DNA from: CAYGOC01 sp964351495
Lineage (GTDB): Bacteria > Chlamydiota > Chlamydiia > Chlamydiales > SM23-39
DNA length: 64,000 bases
NCBI GenBank assembly: GCA_964351495.1
Contig: CAYGOC010000003.1
Coordinates: 1 to 64,000 of the forward strand
Direction of reading: 5' to 3'
The translations under genes and the position numbers were made by a program. Positions 1 through 7,315 of this stretch are shown here, piece by piece. How positions within the stretch are numbered: position 1 is the stretch's first letter; the number at the start of each line of letters is the position of its first letter. The notes beneath the pieces are model-generated. The model was not told the DNA's origin, made no database searches, and was given only the letters and a program-made list of their open reading frames with translations.

Positions 1-197
1 GTAATCGTTGCAGAAAATAGCGGGAGAGCCCAGAAAAAAAAGAAAAAAAAAACTCGGAATTCTTTAAATGGTTGCATGACTCAAAAAAATCATCTTCTTC
101 TTCTTCATAACCTCTATGAAAAAAGGGTGCAAGGAAAATCTTGAGCGTACAAGATTAGCCCCCTTTAGAAACTCCTTTAGAAAACTCTAAGTTGTAG

Positions 198-521
198 ATT
201 GCAACGATCAAATTGAAACACGGCAATCGAAAAGGAAGTGTCTTTCCAAAACCATTAGGCAATCCATCTGAGATGAATAGTAGAGGCGAGAAAATCTTAG
301 AAGAAATTCTAGACGACCAAAAAAATGAAGTTTACCGCCTTAAAAATAGGGGAATAAAGGTATATTCTAAAGACGAAAGGAGTGTAAAAGGATTGTTTAT
401 TCCTGTAGAACAGTCACATCATAAATCAACAACTGATTCGGCTTTGTTTTTCCTAGCTTTTTATAAGCTAAGTCAGGATGAACAAAGATTTCTCGACGCT
501 CCCCAACTTTCATCCCTATAA
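198..521 (+). pseudogene. Truncated polymorphic-toxin C-terminal tip (relic)
   Basis: An open frame begins right after a TAG at 195 and has no proper start; the first usable codon is TTG at 213. Its first 65 or so residues (KHGNRKGSVFPKPLGNP, then an N-x2-G-x3-L-x2-IL stretch and GIKVYSKDERS) look like the C-terminal effector domain of Rhs/CDI-type toxins, as I recall that family. After about position 405 the frame runs antisense into the FKBP gene and no longer looks like the domain. I read it as a displaced tip cut off from its carrier, possibly with a small deletion near its end. No immunity gene follows on this strand. Positions 1-197 are A-rich and hold no gene that I can see. Confidence 0.45.
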
Positions 522-1035
522 CCCCCAGCTTAAAGCCAAGAACTGTTTCATTAAGAGCGAGACGCATAGGGCTATTGGACTTTCGGGTATCATATAGTAT
601 TTCTCCCTCGAGATCCTTTTCAACAAAATGCATAAGAGGGGATGAGCTTTCTGTGATAGTAGATCCAGTGCCTGAATTTACTACTTTATATAAGAGCCTG
701 CCAGGCCTCAAAGCTATTGACCCTTTTTGTCTGGATACATTTTTCAAAAAATCTTCTCCTTGCCTTAAAGCGATGAGAGCGCTTCTCTCATTTGCTTTTT
801 CAATATGCTTAGATAGTTCCATTCTTGGATTTTTAGAGGCCTCTCTTTCCCCTTTAGCGTTCTTTCTTATAGTGTTAAGAACAGTTTCTAAATCATACTC
901 TACCGATTCTTTACAAAACTCATTCCATAAAATATCCCCCAAGCATTCCGAAATTTCTTTTTTCTCAAAGCAGCGTTTATCTTGGCTACAAGAAACACAC
1001 AAGATGAACAACAAAATGCAACTGTATTTTCCCAT
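397..1035 (-). CDS. FKBP-type peptidyl-prolyl isomerase, Mip-like lipoprotein
   Basis: 212 aa. The N-terminus is a lipoprotein signal ending in a lipobox-like C-V-S-C (Cys 16), so the protein should be lipid-anchored outside the inner membrane. A helical, charged linker (about residues 20-100) resembles the dimerisation arm of Mip/FkpA. The C-terminal 110 residues are an FKBP fold: YDTR in the place of the usual FDSS, then VLGFKLGVIGMKVGERREIFVHPDLAY and a terminal LLIYDVTVLQE strand. The usual central Trp (VIPGW) is replaced by Phe, so catalytic strength may differ. It is last in a three-gene operon and shares one base with the gene before it. Expected role: folding of envelope proteins; in intracellular bacteria Mip proteins are linked to infectivity. 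Confidence 0.8.
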   Translation of the reverse strand: MGKYSCILLFILCVSCSQDKRCFEKKEISECLGDILWNEFCKESVEYDLETVLNTIRKNAKGEREASKNPRMELSKHIEKANERSALIALRQGEDFLKNVSRQKGSIALRPGRLLYKVVNSGTGSTITESSSPLMHFVEKDLEGEILYDTRKSNSPMRLALNETVLGFKLGVIGMKVGERREIFVHPDLAYKKLGKTKPNQLLIYDVTVLQE

Positions 1036-1856
1036 TACATAAACCTATCCAAAATTTTTTCTAAAAAATCGTCAGAGTAATAAAATGTGATTAATTCTTG
1101 TTTTTTTGCTGCATATTCCGATTTCAGATCTTTCAAATCTATCTCCTTTCTGTTTGTCATGAAATAAGGGGCTCGTATAGGGGTCAGCGGATTTTGACGC
1201 ACGGCTAAGTAGCAGGGTCTCAACGAATCCTTATTTTTTGAGGACTTTAAGTTTTTTAGCTGATCATTAAAAGTAAGTACATCCTTTTCCGGATATCCCA
1301 ATAAAAGGCCCAAAACTTGATGGTCAATTTTACCCTCCTTAAAATACGAGCCTCTACATAACCATTTTACTAGTTCATCTGCGGGGATTTTTTCTCCGTA
1401 GTAATTTTGAAATAAGGAAAGGTGTCGTTCGATGATTCTAAGGCATTTTTCGGGATTAATCAGTATAAATGAAAAACAGCCCTCGTATTGGTCTGATTCT
1501 TCGGTTAAGAATTGAATATTCCCCATTGCAAATAAATGTTGGTATTTTTTCCAAATCTTAAGTCCTTTTCGTGCTAAGTACGTTTCTCTGCTAAATCTTT
1601 CATTTTCAGGAAATTTTCGAATATACTGCATTGTATAGCTAATTTTGCACATGGGTTTTATACCTAAAAAAGCATACGCAAAATCTCCATTTGAGAAGAG
1701 AAGCTGAAAGAGCTCTATAAGAACACATTTATCATCAAATGGAATGTTTTTTATTATCAAAGAGCTAGGAGAGTTTTCATAGGAATACCCGAAGTTAGAT
1801 ATTGCAATGAAAACCCCCAAATAAATAGCTTTAAAAAGCCTTTTTAAAAGATCCAT
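1035..1856 (-). CDS. Secreted hypothetical protein
   Basis: 273 aa, no recognised domain. Residues 1-26 form a signal peptide (KR, hydrophobic LFKAIYLGVFIAISNFGYS, then small residues), so an envelope or exported location is likely. The mature part is mixed alpha/beta with a few Cys residues (near 44, 70, 126, 138, 168, 216) that could form disulfides. Translational coupling is evident: its start lies inside the upstream zinc-ribbon gene (13 bp overlap) and its stop overlaps the start of the FKBP lipoprotein gene. The shared operon suggests a joint envelope function with the isomerase, but I cannot name one. Confidence 0.65.
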   Translation of the reverse strand: MDLLKRLFKAIYLGVFIAISNFGYSYENSPSSLIIKNIPFDDKCVLIELFQLLFSNGDFAYAFLGIKPMCKISYTMQYIRKFPENERFSRETYLARKGLKIWKKYQHLFAMGNIQFLTEESDQYEGCFSFILINPEKCLRIIERHLSLFQNYYGEKIPADELVKWLCRGSYFKEGKIDHQVLGLLLGYPEKDVLTFNDQLKNLKSSKNKDSLRPCYLAVRQNPLTPIRAPYFMTNRKEIDLKDLKSEYAAKKQELITFYYSDDFLEKILDRFM

Positions 1857-2191
1857 ATATTAATGCCAAAGGGCCAATCACAAACTTCACAAGCATGTAT
1901 ATCCTTACTGCTTATATTTCCACAATTAGGACAAGCCCATGTCTCTTCCTCTTTCTCGTTTGAGTTTCCTGGCTCCTCTTTGGGAGAAAGAGGTGTTAAA
2001 TAATACCCACTAGAATCATGGGAAATATGGCTTATTTTCCCCAACTTGCCTTGTTGAGTACTCAAAAAGATCCCTTCATCTGAAAAATGCAACCTTGAAG
2101 AATCGATATACACCTTTCCCGAACAATTTGTAATTCCAGCGGCTTGTATGTGGCTATACCCTTTTGTAGGCATAAAAGCTGCTACAAACAT
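1844..2191 (-). CDS. Small C-terminal zinc-ribbon protein
   Basis: 115 aa. The C-terminus carries a classical four-Cys zinc ribbon, CPNCG ... CEVCDWPFG (two C-x2-C knuckles 10 residues apart). The N-terminal half (residues 20-75) is a beta-rich stretch of unknown fold. The first residues MFVAAFMPTKG are weakly hydrophobic; I do not call a signal peptide. It is the first gene of the minus-strand operon that continues into the secreted protein and the FKBP lipoprotein. A hairpin at 2196-2234 sits directly upstream of its start. Function unknown; zinc ribbons of this kind mediate nucleic-acid or protein binding. Confidence 0.6.
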   Translation of the reverse strand: MFVAAFMPTKGYSHIQAAGITNCSGKVYIDSSRLHFSDEGIFLSTQQGKLGKISHISHDSSGYYLTPLSPKEEPGNSNEKEEETWACPNCGNISSKDIHACEVCDWPFGINIWIF

Positions 2192-2195
2192 CAGC

Positions 2196-2234
2196 TTGAC
2201 AACTCCCCATGGCTAAAGCCAGGGGAGTTGTCAA
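2196..2234. repeat. Near-perfect 39-nt hairpin, IS200/IS605-end-like
   Basis: Arms TTGACAACTCCCC (2196-2208) and GGGGAGTTGTCAA (2222-2234) are perfectly complementary. Inside them TGGCT/AGCCA extends the stem, with one unpaired A at 2209 and a two-base AA loop. Imperfect subterminal palindromes of this kind mark the ends of IS200/IS605 elements, and this sequence resembles ends I recall from such elements. No TnpA or TnpB gene is next to it and I saw no second copy in the window. A short T-run (2245-2250) lies a few bases downstream, so it could also serve as a terminator. Confidence 0.5.
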
Positions 2235-2310
2235 TTGCCGCAGTTTTTTCTTGAGTTCACAAACTTTTGCATTTGATTGGATTTAGAAATAAGTTCATCG
2301 TATTCTCCTA

Positions 2311-3855
2311 ATGGCTTTTCGCATACTATACCACCCCAAAGGGAGCTCGTTTGATCCATCCCTGTATCGAAAAAGAGCTCAAAAAATGCTCCAAAGACTA
2401 GCTCTTTTTTGGGAGAAAAGACCCGCTTTATTATCAGGCATCTCCTTCGCTTTAGGAGGTGCTTTTCTAAAAACCCTTTCTTTCTCCTTTTTAGCTTCTT
2501 TCCTTCTTCTGTTTTTCTTCCTTGTTTTCTTAAATAAACCTCGGTTTTTCTTGGCCGTTTTTTGTTTTTGCCTTGCTCTCTTTCATTTTAAAGCACCTTC
2601 TTTTATCCCTCCCTCTAACAAGGTAGAGGGCCTTCTACAAATACAAAAAACTACCACCTCCCCTAGCTCTTTTGGTCAAAAAAAACGGTATGAAGCGTTT
2701 TTTTCTTTTACTCATGATGAAACCACAATAAAAATACCTGTGGTTTTCTCTCTCACTAAACCTCCCTTTCTTTTTTCTGATAAAGAATATGCCTTAGAAG
2801 GGTTTCTGCATAAACGAGGTGACACCTTTTTTCTAAAGCCAATTTTCTCTTCCATTGTCCCTGTAAGAAAGGTTTACTCTCTAGATGCCTTTAGAGGAAT
2901 TTTAAAAAAAAAGATAAGTCAATTTTTATCCAAAAACTTTCCTGAAAAAGATATCTCCGACTTTTTATATGCCCTTTTTACCTCAGAGATAACTAGCTCC
3001 TATCTCCGCTTTACCTTCTCCAGATTAGGTCTTTCTCATCTTTTGGCTATCTCAGGGTTTCACTTCTCAGTTCTTTCTGCTTTTTTGTTTTTTTTCTTAT
3101 CCCGTTTTCTTTCCAACAGAAAAAGTCTTTGTATCACTTTTTCTATTACCACTTGCTACTTCCTTTTTCTAGGACCTCTCCCTTCTGTTTTTAGAACCTG
3201 GCTTCTTCTACTCTTCTACTTCATAGCAGAAATCTTCCGAAAAAAAACCGACTTTTTAAACCTCCTAGGAGCCTCCCTTTTTTTTGAGCTTCTCTTTTTC
3301 CCAAGCTATTTAAGTCACCTCGGTTTTTTGCTGAGCTTTTTATGCTGTTTAGCTCTTTACGTAGGATTCCCCGCTGTAGATAAACTATGGGGCTCTTTCT
3401 TCTCTCCTAGAAAAGAAACGCTCTCCTTCTTTCAAAAAGGGATCTACTCTTTAGGTCTCTTCTACAGAAAAGCCTTTAGCATACAAATAGCCATCTTCCT
3501 TATGACCTCTCCCCTTCTTTTTTATACCTTTCACAAAGTGCCCCTATTTTCTTTTCTCTACAACCTATGGGTTCCCCTTTTTATGACACTCATCCTTCCT
3601 CTTCTTTTTATCACCATTTTATTCTCTTTCCTAAACAGCCTGCTTTTTCCCCTTATCCTCTTATTACGCTTCCTATCCTATGTACTACTCCGCTGTATAC
3701 TTCATCCCCCGGCTGCCTATGAATACTTCCTATACTCTAAAAGTTTTACTCCTACTCTAGTACTCCTATCTGGTATCTTGGTCTCATTTTTATTTCTCTT
3801 TCTACAAAAAGAGCGGTTTTTTAAGGATTCGGTTTCTATTATGAAATTATGGTAG
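2311..3855 (+). CDS. comEC: ComEC/Rec2-family DNA-uptake channel protein
   Basis: 514 aa. Inner-membrane protein that in competence systems forms the channel for single-stranded DNA import. Residues 1-95 hold an N-terminal membrane pair. Residues 95-200 form a soluble OB-like domain. The Competence domain follows, recognised by GLSHLLAISGFHFSVLSAF (about 243-262) and a PSVFRTW-type segment, with roughly eight further membrane helices to the C-terminus. The metallo-beta-lactamase-like C-terminal domain of long ComEC proteins is absent, so this is the short form. It is extremely rich in Phe and Leu. The start ATG lacks a clear Shine-Dalgarno sequence. Confidence 0.88.
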   Translation: MAFRILYHPKGSSFDPSLYRKRAQKMLQRLALFWEKRPALLSGISFALGGAFLKTLSFSFLASFLLLFFFLVFLNKPRFFLAVFCFCLALFHFKAPSFIPPSNKVEGLLQIQKTTTSPSSFGQKKRYEAFFSFTHDETTIKIPVVFSLTKPPFLFSDKEYALEGFLHKRGDTFFLKPIFSSIVPVRKVYSLDAFRGILKKKISQFLSKNFPEKDISDFLYALFTSEITSSYLRFTFSRLGLSHLLAISGFHFSVLSAFLFFFLSRFLSNRKSLCITFSITTCYFLFLGPLPSVFRTWLLLLFYFIAEIFRKKTDFLNLLGASLFFELLFFPSYLSHLGFLLSFLCCLALYVGFPAVDKLWGSFFSPRKETLSFFQKGIYSLGLFYRKAFSIQIAIFLMTSPLLFYTFHKVPLFSFLYNLWVPLFMTLILPLLFITILFSFLNSLLFPLILLLRFLSYVLLRCILHPPAAYEYFLYSKSFTPTLVLLSGILVSFLFLFLQKERFFKDSVSIMKLW

Positions 3856-3917
3856 TCTATGTACTCAAAAAGATTCATATGTTATGCAATAAATTTTAAT
3901 GTAGGAGATAAAGTTCC

Positions 3918-4829
3918 TTGAGCAGATCAAACCGAACCCACCTAAAAAAAAGCAAGTCTCTTTCCCAAGCTATAAAAAACCTAAAACAGGCTATTTTAAA
4001 TAGAGGGGATTTACCTCATGTATCCATAGAAAAACAACTGGCTATTATTGATGATCTAAGCTCATTTTCTTTAGGACATTTTTTTTTGGAAAGAAGGGGC
4101 GCCAATGGCTTTTGGACTGATTATATAATAAACTTCCCCGAAACAAAAAATTCTGAAAACAAGAAATTATCTCCAGTTGAAGATTTTATTATTAATAGAT
4201 GCCCCTTAACGATCGCTACTCGAGAAAGATTTAAAATCTTTCAAAACTGCATAAAAAAATTCCTAAAAAACAACATGAAACTCGCCTCTATCCCTTGTGG
4301 GATGATGAGAGATTTGTTGTCAATAAACTATAAGAAGTGCAAGGCCATTTCTTTGATGGGAATAGATTTGGACTCAGAATCATTAAAACTAGCTTCTGAC
4401 CTAGCAAAAAAACTAAAAGCATCTCATATTACTCAGTTTTTACAGGCAGATGCTTGGAAACTACCCTTTCATAATGAATTTGATCTCATAACTAGCAGTG
4501 GTCTTAATGTCTACGTATCGAATAAAAAACAAATAATCAATCTATATAAAATGTTTCATAAATCCTTAAAAAAAGAAGGAGTTCTAATAGTAGGAGTTCT
4601 TACCATCCCTCCATATCACTCTAAAAATTCTGAATGGAATACAAAAGGAATTCCAAAAAAAGACATTTTAATGGAAAAAATTTTATATTACGATATCTTA
4701 GACTGTAAGTGGGGAAACTTTCAAAAAACAGAGGAAATTCCTAACGACTTCTATTTAGCTGGATTTAGCAAGGTCGAAGTAATTTTTGATAAACATCGAA
4801 TTTTTCCAACGGTAATAGCTAAAAAATAA
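3918..4829 (+). CDS. Class I SAM-dependent methyltransferase
   Basis: 303 aa from a TTG start, preceded by TAGGAG about 11 nt upstream. A Rossmann methyltransferase core spans about residues 115-240: motif I is degenerate (LASIPCGMMRDLL), followed by the acidic GIDLDSESLKLA strand-helix that binds the SAM ribose, then FLQADAWKLPF (motif II-like) and FDLITSSGLNVYV (motif III-like). The substrate is unknown. It lies 11 bp upstream of an MFS transporter and 1.3 kb upstream of another methyltransferase, suggesting one small-molecule modification and export locus. The segment is visibly more A/T-rich than the flanking housekeeping genes, consistent with transfer. Confidence 0.72.
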   Translation: MSRSNRTHLKKSKSLSQAIKNLKQAILNRGDLPHVSIEKQLAIIDDLSSFSLGHFFLERRGANGFWTDYIINFPETKNSENKKLSPVEDFIINRCPLTIATRERFKIFQNCIKKFLKNNMKLASIPCGMMRDLLSINYKKCKAISLMGIDLDSESLKLASDLAKKLKASHITQFLQADAWKLPFHNEFDLITSSGLNVYVSNKKQIINLYKMFHKSLKKEGVLIVGVLTIPPYHSKNSEWNTKGIPKKDILMEKILYYDILDCKWGNFQKTEEIPNDFYLAGFSKVEVIFDKHRIFPTVIAKK

Positions 4830-4840
4830 CCTGGGGTTAG

Positions 4841-6034
4841 ATGAAAGCACAGTTTTTCCGAAACCGTCTAGGATTTTTTCAGTTTGTACTGATCTTTGCT
4901 CTTTTGTATTTTGCATTCGTAGATGAGGCTGCCGATACTTTTTTAATCAACGCTTCTTCTAAGATTTTATATAAGAAAGATATGATTCAAGAAAGCACTC
5001 TAGTATATCTTCTACTAGGACTTCAAATAGTTTTCTCTCCGCTACAAGCCGGATTTTCAGATTATTATCTGCGAAGAAGAAGTATTATTGTAGCATTGAT
5101 AGCTACACTAATTTCTATTTTTTTATTTAAACTCTCTATTCTTTATGGATCTTATTTCCTTTTAATAGCTATAATTTTTAAAGGCATTCTAGGGAATACG
5201 CTCCCAATAGCTTGGGCTGGCATTGCCGATATTACAAAGAAAAAAAATGTCCGATTTGTTTTAGCTTTATCCATATGTGCTCTAGCTGTGGGATCCTGGG
5301 GGTCTTTATTAATTAGCCCCTATCTAACAATCAATCTTTTTTTTCGAGTAACCTTGACCTTGATTATTATCGCAATTTTGTATGCGATTTATCCTTTTAA
5401 AGATTCGGAAGATTCTTTAAAACCTATTGATCTTAAAAAAACATCTATCTTCAAATTGCTCGGAAATGAGTGTATTGGAATTTACGAAATAACAAAAAAA
5501 CCTTTGACCTTTTTCATTTTGCTAGCTTTTTTCTTTTCCGAAGTGTCTTTCTACCAACTACTATTCAGAGTTGAAGTTTTTAACGAAGAACTCTGCTTTT
5601 CTTTTATCCCTCTTTCTATAGGAATAGGCTATTCTATAGGAACCTTTACTTTAAAGTTCATTAAATCGAAGGATAGAGATGTAAGCCTTACAGGACTGTT
5701 AACATCTTTATTTTGTGTTTTAGGTCTAGCTATTTTATTCTACTTTGAGTCAAAAAAAACCATTTACCCAACAACTCTGTTTGCAGGGTATAGTTTTGGG
5801 TATGCCCTTTTTACTCCAGCTATTTTTTCCCTTATAACTCCTAAAGACAAGCCTCATTTGCAAGGTAAAATCTATGGAATTTTGGAATCCACTGATAGCT
5901 TAGCTAGCTTAATAACTTTTGCCCTTGTATTCCTAACGTCAAGTCTCTCTTGTCTAAAAACTTTACTAATATCAGTAATATTTTTAATTATTGGCATGTT
6001 GTTTTTTAGAAAAACACATGAAATTACGAAATAA
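4841..6034 (+). CDS. Major facilitator superfamily transporter
   Basis: 397 aa, about twelve hydrophobic helices, two groups of six around a central charged loop (about residues 185-210). A short basic loop DYYLRRRS (near 75) between helices 2 and 3 corresponds to the conserved MFS loop. No substrate signature that I recognise. It follows the TTG-start methyltransferase gene by 11 bp, so both are probably one transcript. By position it would export, or import, the compound modified by the two methyltransferases. Similar MFS plus modifying-enzyme pairs exist in siderophore loci of other intracellular bacteria, but no synthetase is present here. Confidence 0.8.
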   Translation: MKAQFFRNRLGFFQFVLIFALLYFAFVDEAADTFLINASSKILYKKDMIQESTLVYLLLGLQIVFSPLQAGFSDYYLRRRSIIVALIATLISIFLFKLSILYGSYFLLIAIIFKGILGNTLPIAWAGIADITKKKNVRFVLALSICALAVGSWGSLLISPYLTINLFFRVTLTLIIIAILYAIYPFKDSEDSLKPIDLKKTSIFKLLGNECIGIYEITKKPLTFFILLAFFFSEVSFYQLLFRVEVFNEELCFSFIPLSIGIGYSIGTFTLKFIKSKDRDVSLTGLLTSLFCVLGLAILFYFESKKTIYPTTLFAGYSFGYALFTPAIFSLITPKDKPHLQGKIYGILESTDSLASLITFALVFLTSSLSCLKTLLISVIFLIIGMLFFRKTHEITK

Positions 6035-6141
6035 ATATTTTTTTATATAAAAAAACAATCTGTTAAGCGCTAAAAATAGATAAAAAACATCAAGGCAGTG
6101 TAAAATAGATTCGAAATTTTATTGAATTATTAAAAATTCTC

Positions 6142-7116
6142 ATGAAGAAAAAACAAAAAAAAACCTTATTGAACCACAAGTATCCTTCACATCTTGATTT
6201 TTTGTCTAAAGGACTTGGCTGTCATGCTCTTTGTTTGTTAGATTTTTTGGGAATTTTAGACATTTTAAAAAAAGAAGGGTTTTGTAAGTCCAAAATGAAA
6301 AAGTATAGAAATCCCCACTTATTAAGGGGGGCTTTTGTGACTTTAGTTGGCTGCAATGTTATTACTTTCAATGGAAAAATCTATGACTTAACAAATCTTG
6401 GAAAAAAGCTGTCAGAAAACATTGGAATTCTAACTCTGCCCATCATGGGTTATAGAATGCTATTCGCAAAACAATACCGCCTAATAAATAGTCCTAAATC
6501 TTGGCATGACTCTGATATTGATTATTCTTCTATAGCAGATTCTTCGACTAAAGTCGGGAACTCTAACTTAGATCCATCCATAATGAAAGCTATTAAAAGT
6601 TTAAAGCCAAAAGGCAGAATCTGTGATTTTGGCTGTGGCACAGGAGAAAAGCTAGTTAAAATTTGTAAAGAAACTGCCTGTTCTGGCCTAGGAATAGAGA
6701 AAAGTCCTAGCGTTGTAAGAAAAGCTAAGAAAATTTTGAAGCAATTTCCTCAAATTAAAATTGAAAAAGAAGATATAATGAAGCTCGAAGGGGTTTGGGA
6801 AGATGTTGAAATAGGGCTGCTAAGCCAGGTTTATCATGATTTAAACCCAAATCAAAGAGGGATTAAATTCTTAAAATCACTAGAAAAGCACTTTCCTAAC
6901 CTAAGATTTCTAGTAATTGCTGACATTGTTTCTGCCCCAAAAAATCAAACCCCCATTTTACCTGGATTTGATTATGTACACGGACTTCAAGGAATCACTC
7001 CTAGAGATCACGAGGAAACTCTAAAGACTTTCTCAAAAGCAAATTTTGCAATCATCAAAGAACTAAATATTCGCAGTATGCCAAATACATTTGTTTGGAT
7101 TCTAAAACGACTTTAA
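6142..7116 (+). CDS. SAM-dependent methyltransferase with winged-helix N-terminus
   Basis: 324 aa. Residues 15-100 resemble the helical/winged dimerisation domain of natural-product O-methyltransferases (LSKGLGCHALCLLDFLGIL ... GKIYDLTNLGKKLSE). The catalytic core starts with a textbook motif I, RICDFGCGTGEKL (about 158-170), then GLGIEKSPSVVRKAKK. The LLSQVYHDLN segment (about 230) carries the His-Asp pair typical of the O-methyltransferase active-site region. It is separated by 107 bp from the MFS gene on the same strand. The substrate cannot be read from the sequence. Confidence 0.75.
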   Translation: MKKKQKKTLLNHKYPSHLDFLSKGLGCHALCLLDFLGILDILKKEGFCKSKMKKYRNPHLLRGAFVTLVGCNVITFNGKIYDLTNLGKKLSENIGILTLPIMGYRMLFAKQYRLINSPKSWHDSDIDYSSIADSSTKVGNSNLDPSIMKAIKSLKPKGRICDFGCGTGEKLVKICKETACSGLGIEKSPSVVRKAKKILKQFPQIKIEKEDIMKLEGVWEDVEIGLLSQVYHDLNPNQRGIKFLKSLEKHFPNLRFLVIADIVSAPKNQTPILPGFDYVHGLQGITPRDHEETLKTFSKANFAIIKELNIRSMPNTFVWILKRL

Positions 7117-7262
7117 AAGCTACTCTTAGATTAACCTAAAACTCCTTGACCTGTATATCCTAAAAACCATCCTCCAAGCAACTTTAGGCAAAAATCTCTT
7201 CTGTATTTGGAGCTGAAGACCGGACTCCATTTGGAACTTCCCTTGAGCTTATTTAAAACTAA

Positions 7263-7290
7263 TTGATTTTAAGTCGTAAATTTCTACAAT
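7263..7290 (+). promoter_or_regulatory. Putative sigma-70-type promoter of the 1818-aa Rhs gene
   Basis: TTGATT (7263-7268), a 16-bp spacer and TACAAT (7285-7290) sit 25 bp before the Rhs ATG at 7316. The rest of the 7117-7262 gap holds no gene; a 47-codon minus-strand open stretch there has no start and no recognised similarity. Confidence 0.4.
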
Positions 7291-7315
7291 CATTCCCCTT
7301 TTTTCAGGGTCTGAT

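Noticed and set aside
30..55. Poly-A tract with few interruptions
   Set aside because: A/T-rich intergenic DNA is common in this window; no gene, terminator or repeat structure depends on it.
7117..7315. Possible tRNA or small RNA between the methyltransferase and Rhs genes
   Set aside because: I found no cloverleaf, T-loop motif or terminator; only a promoter-like sequence and an open stretch without a start.
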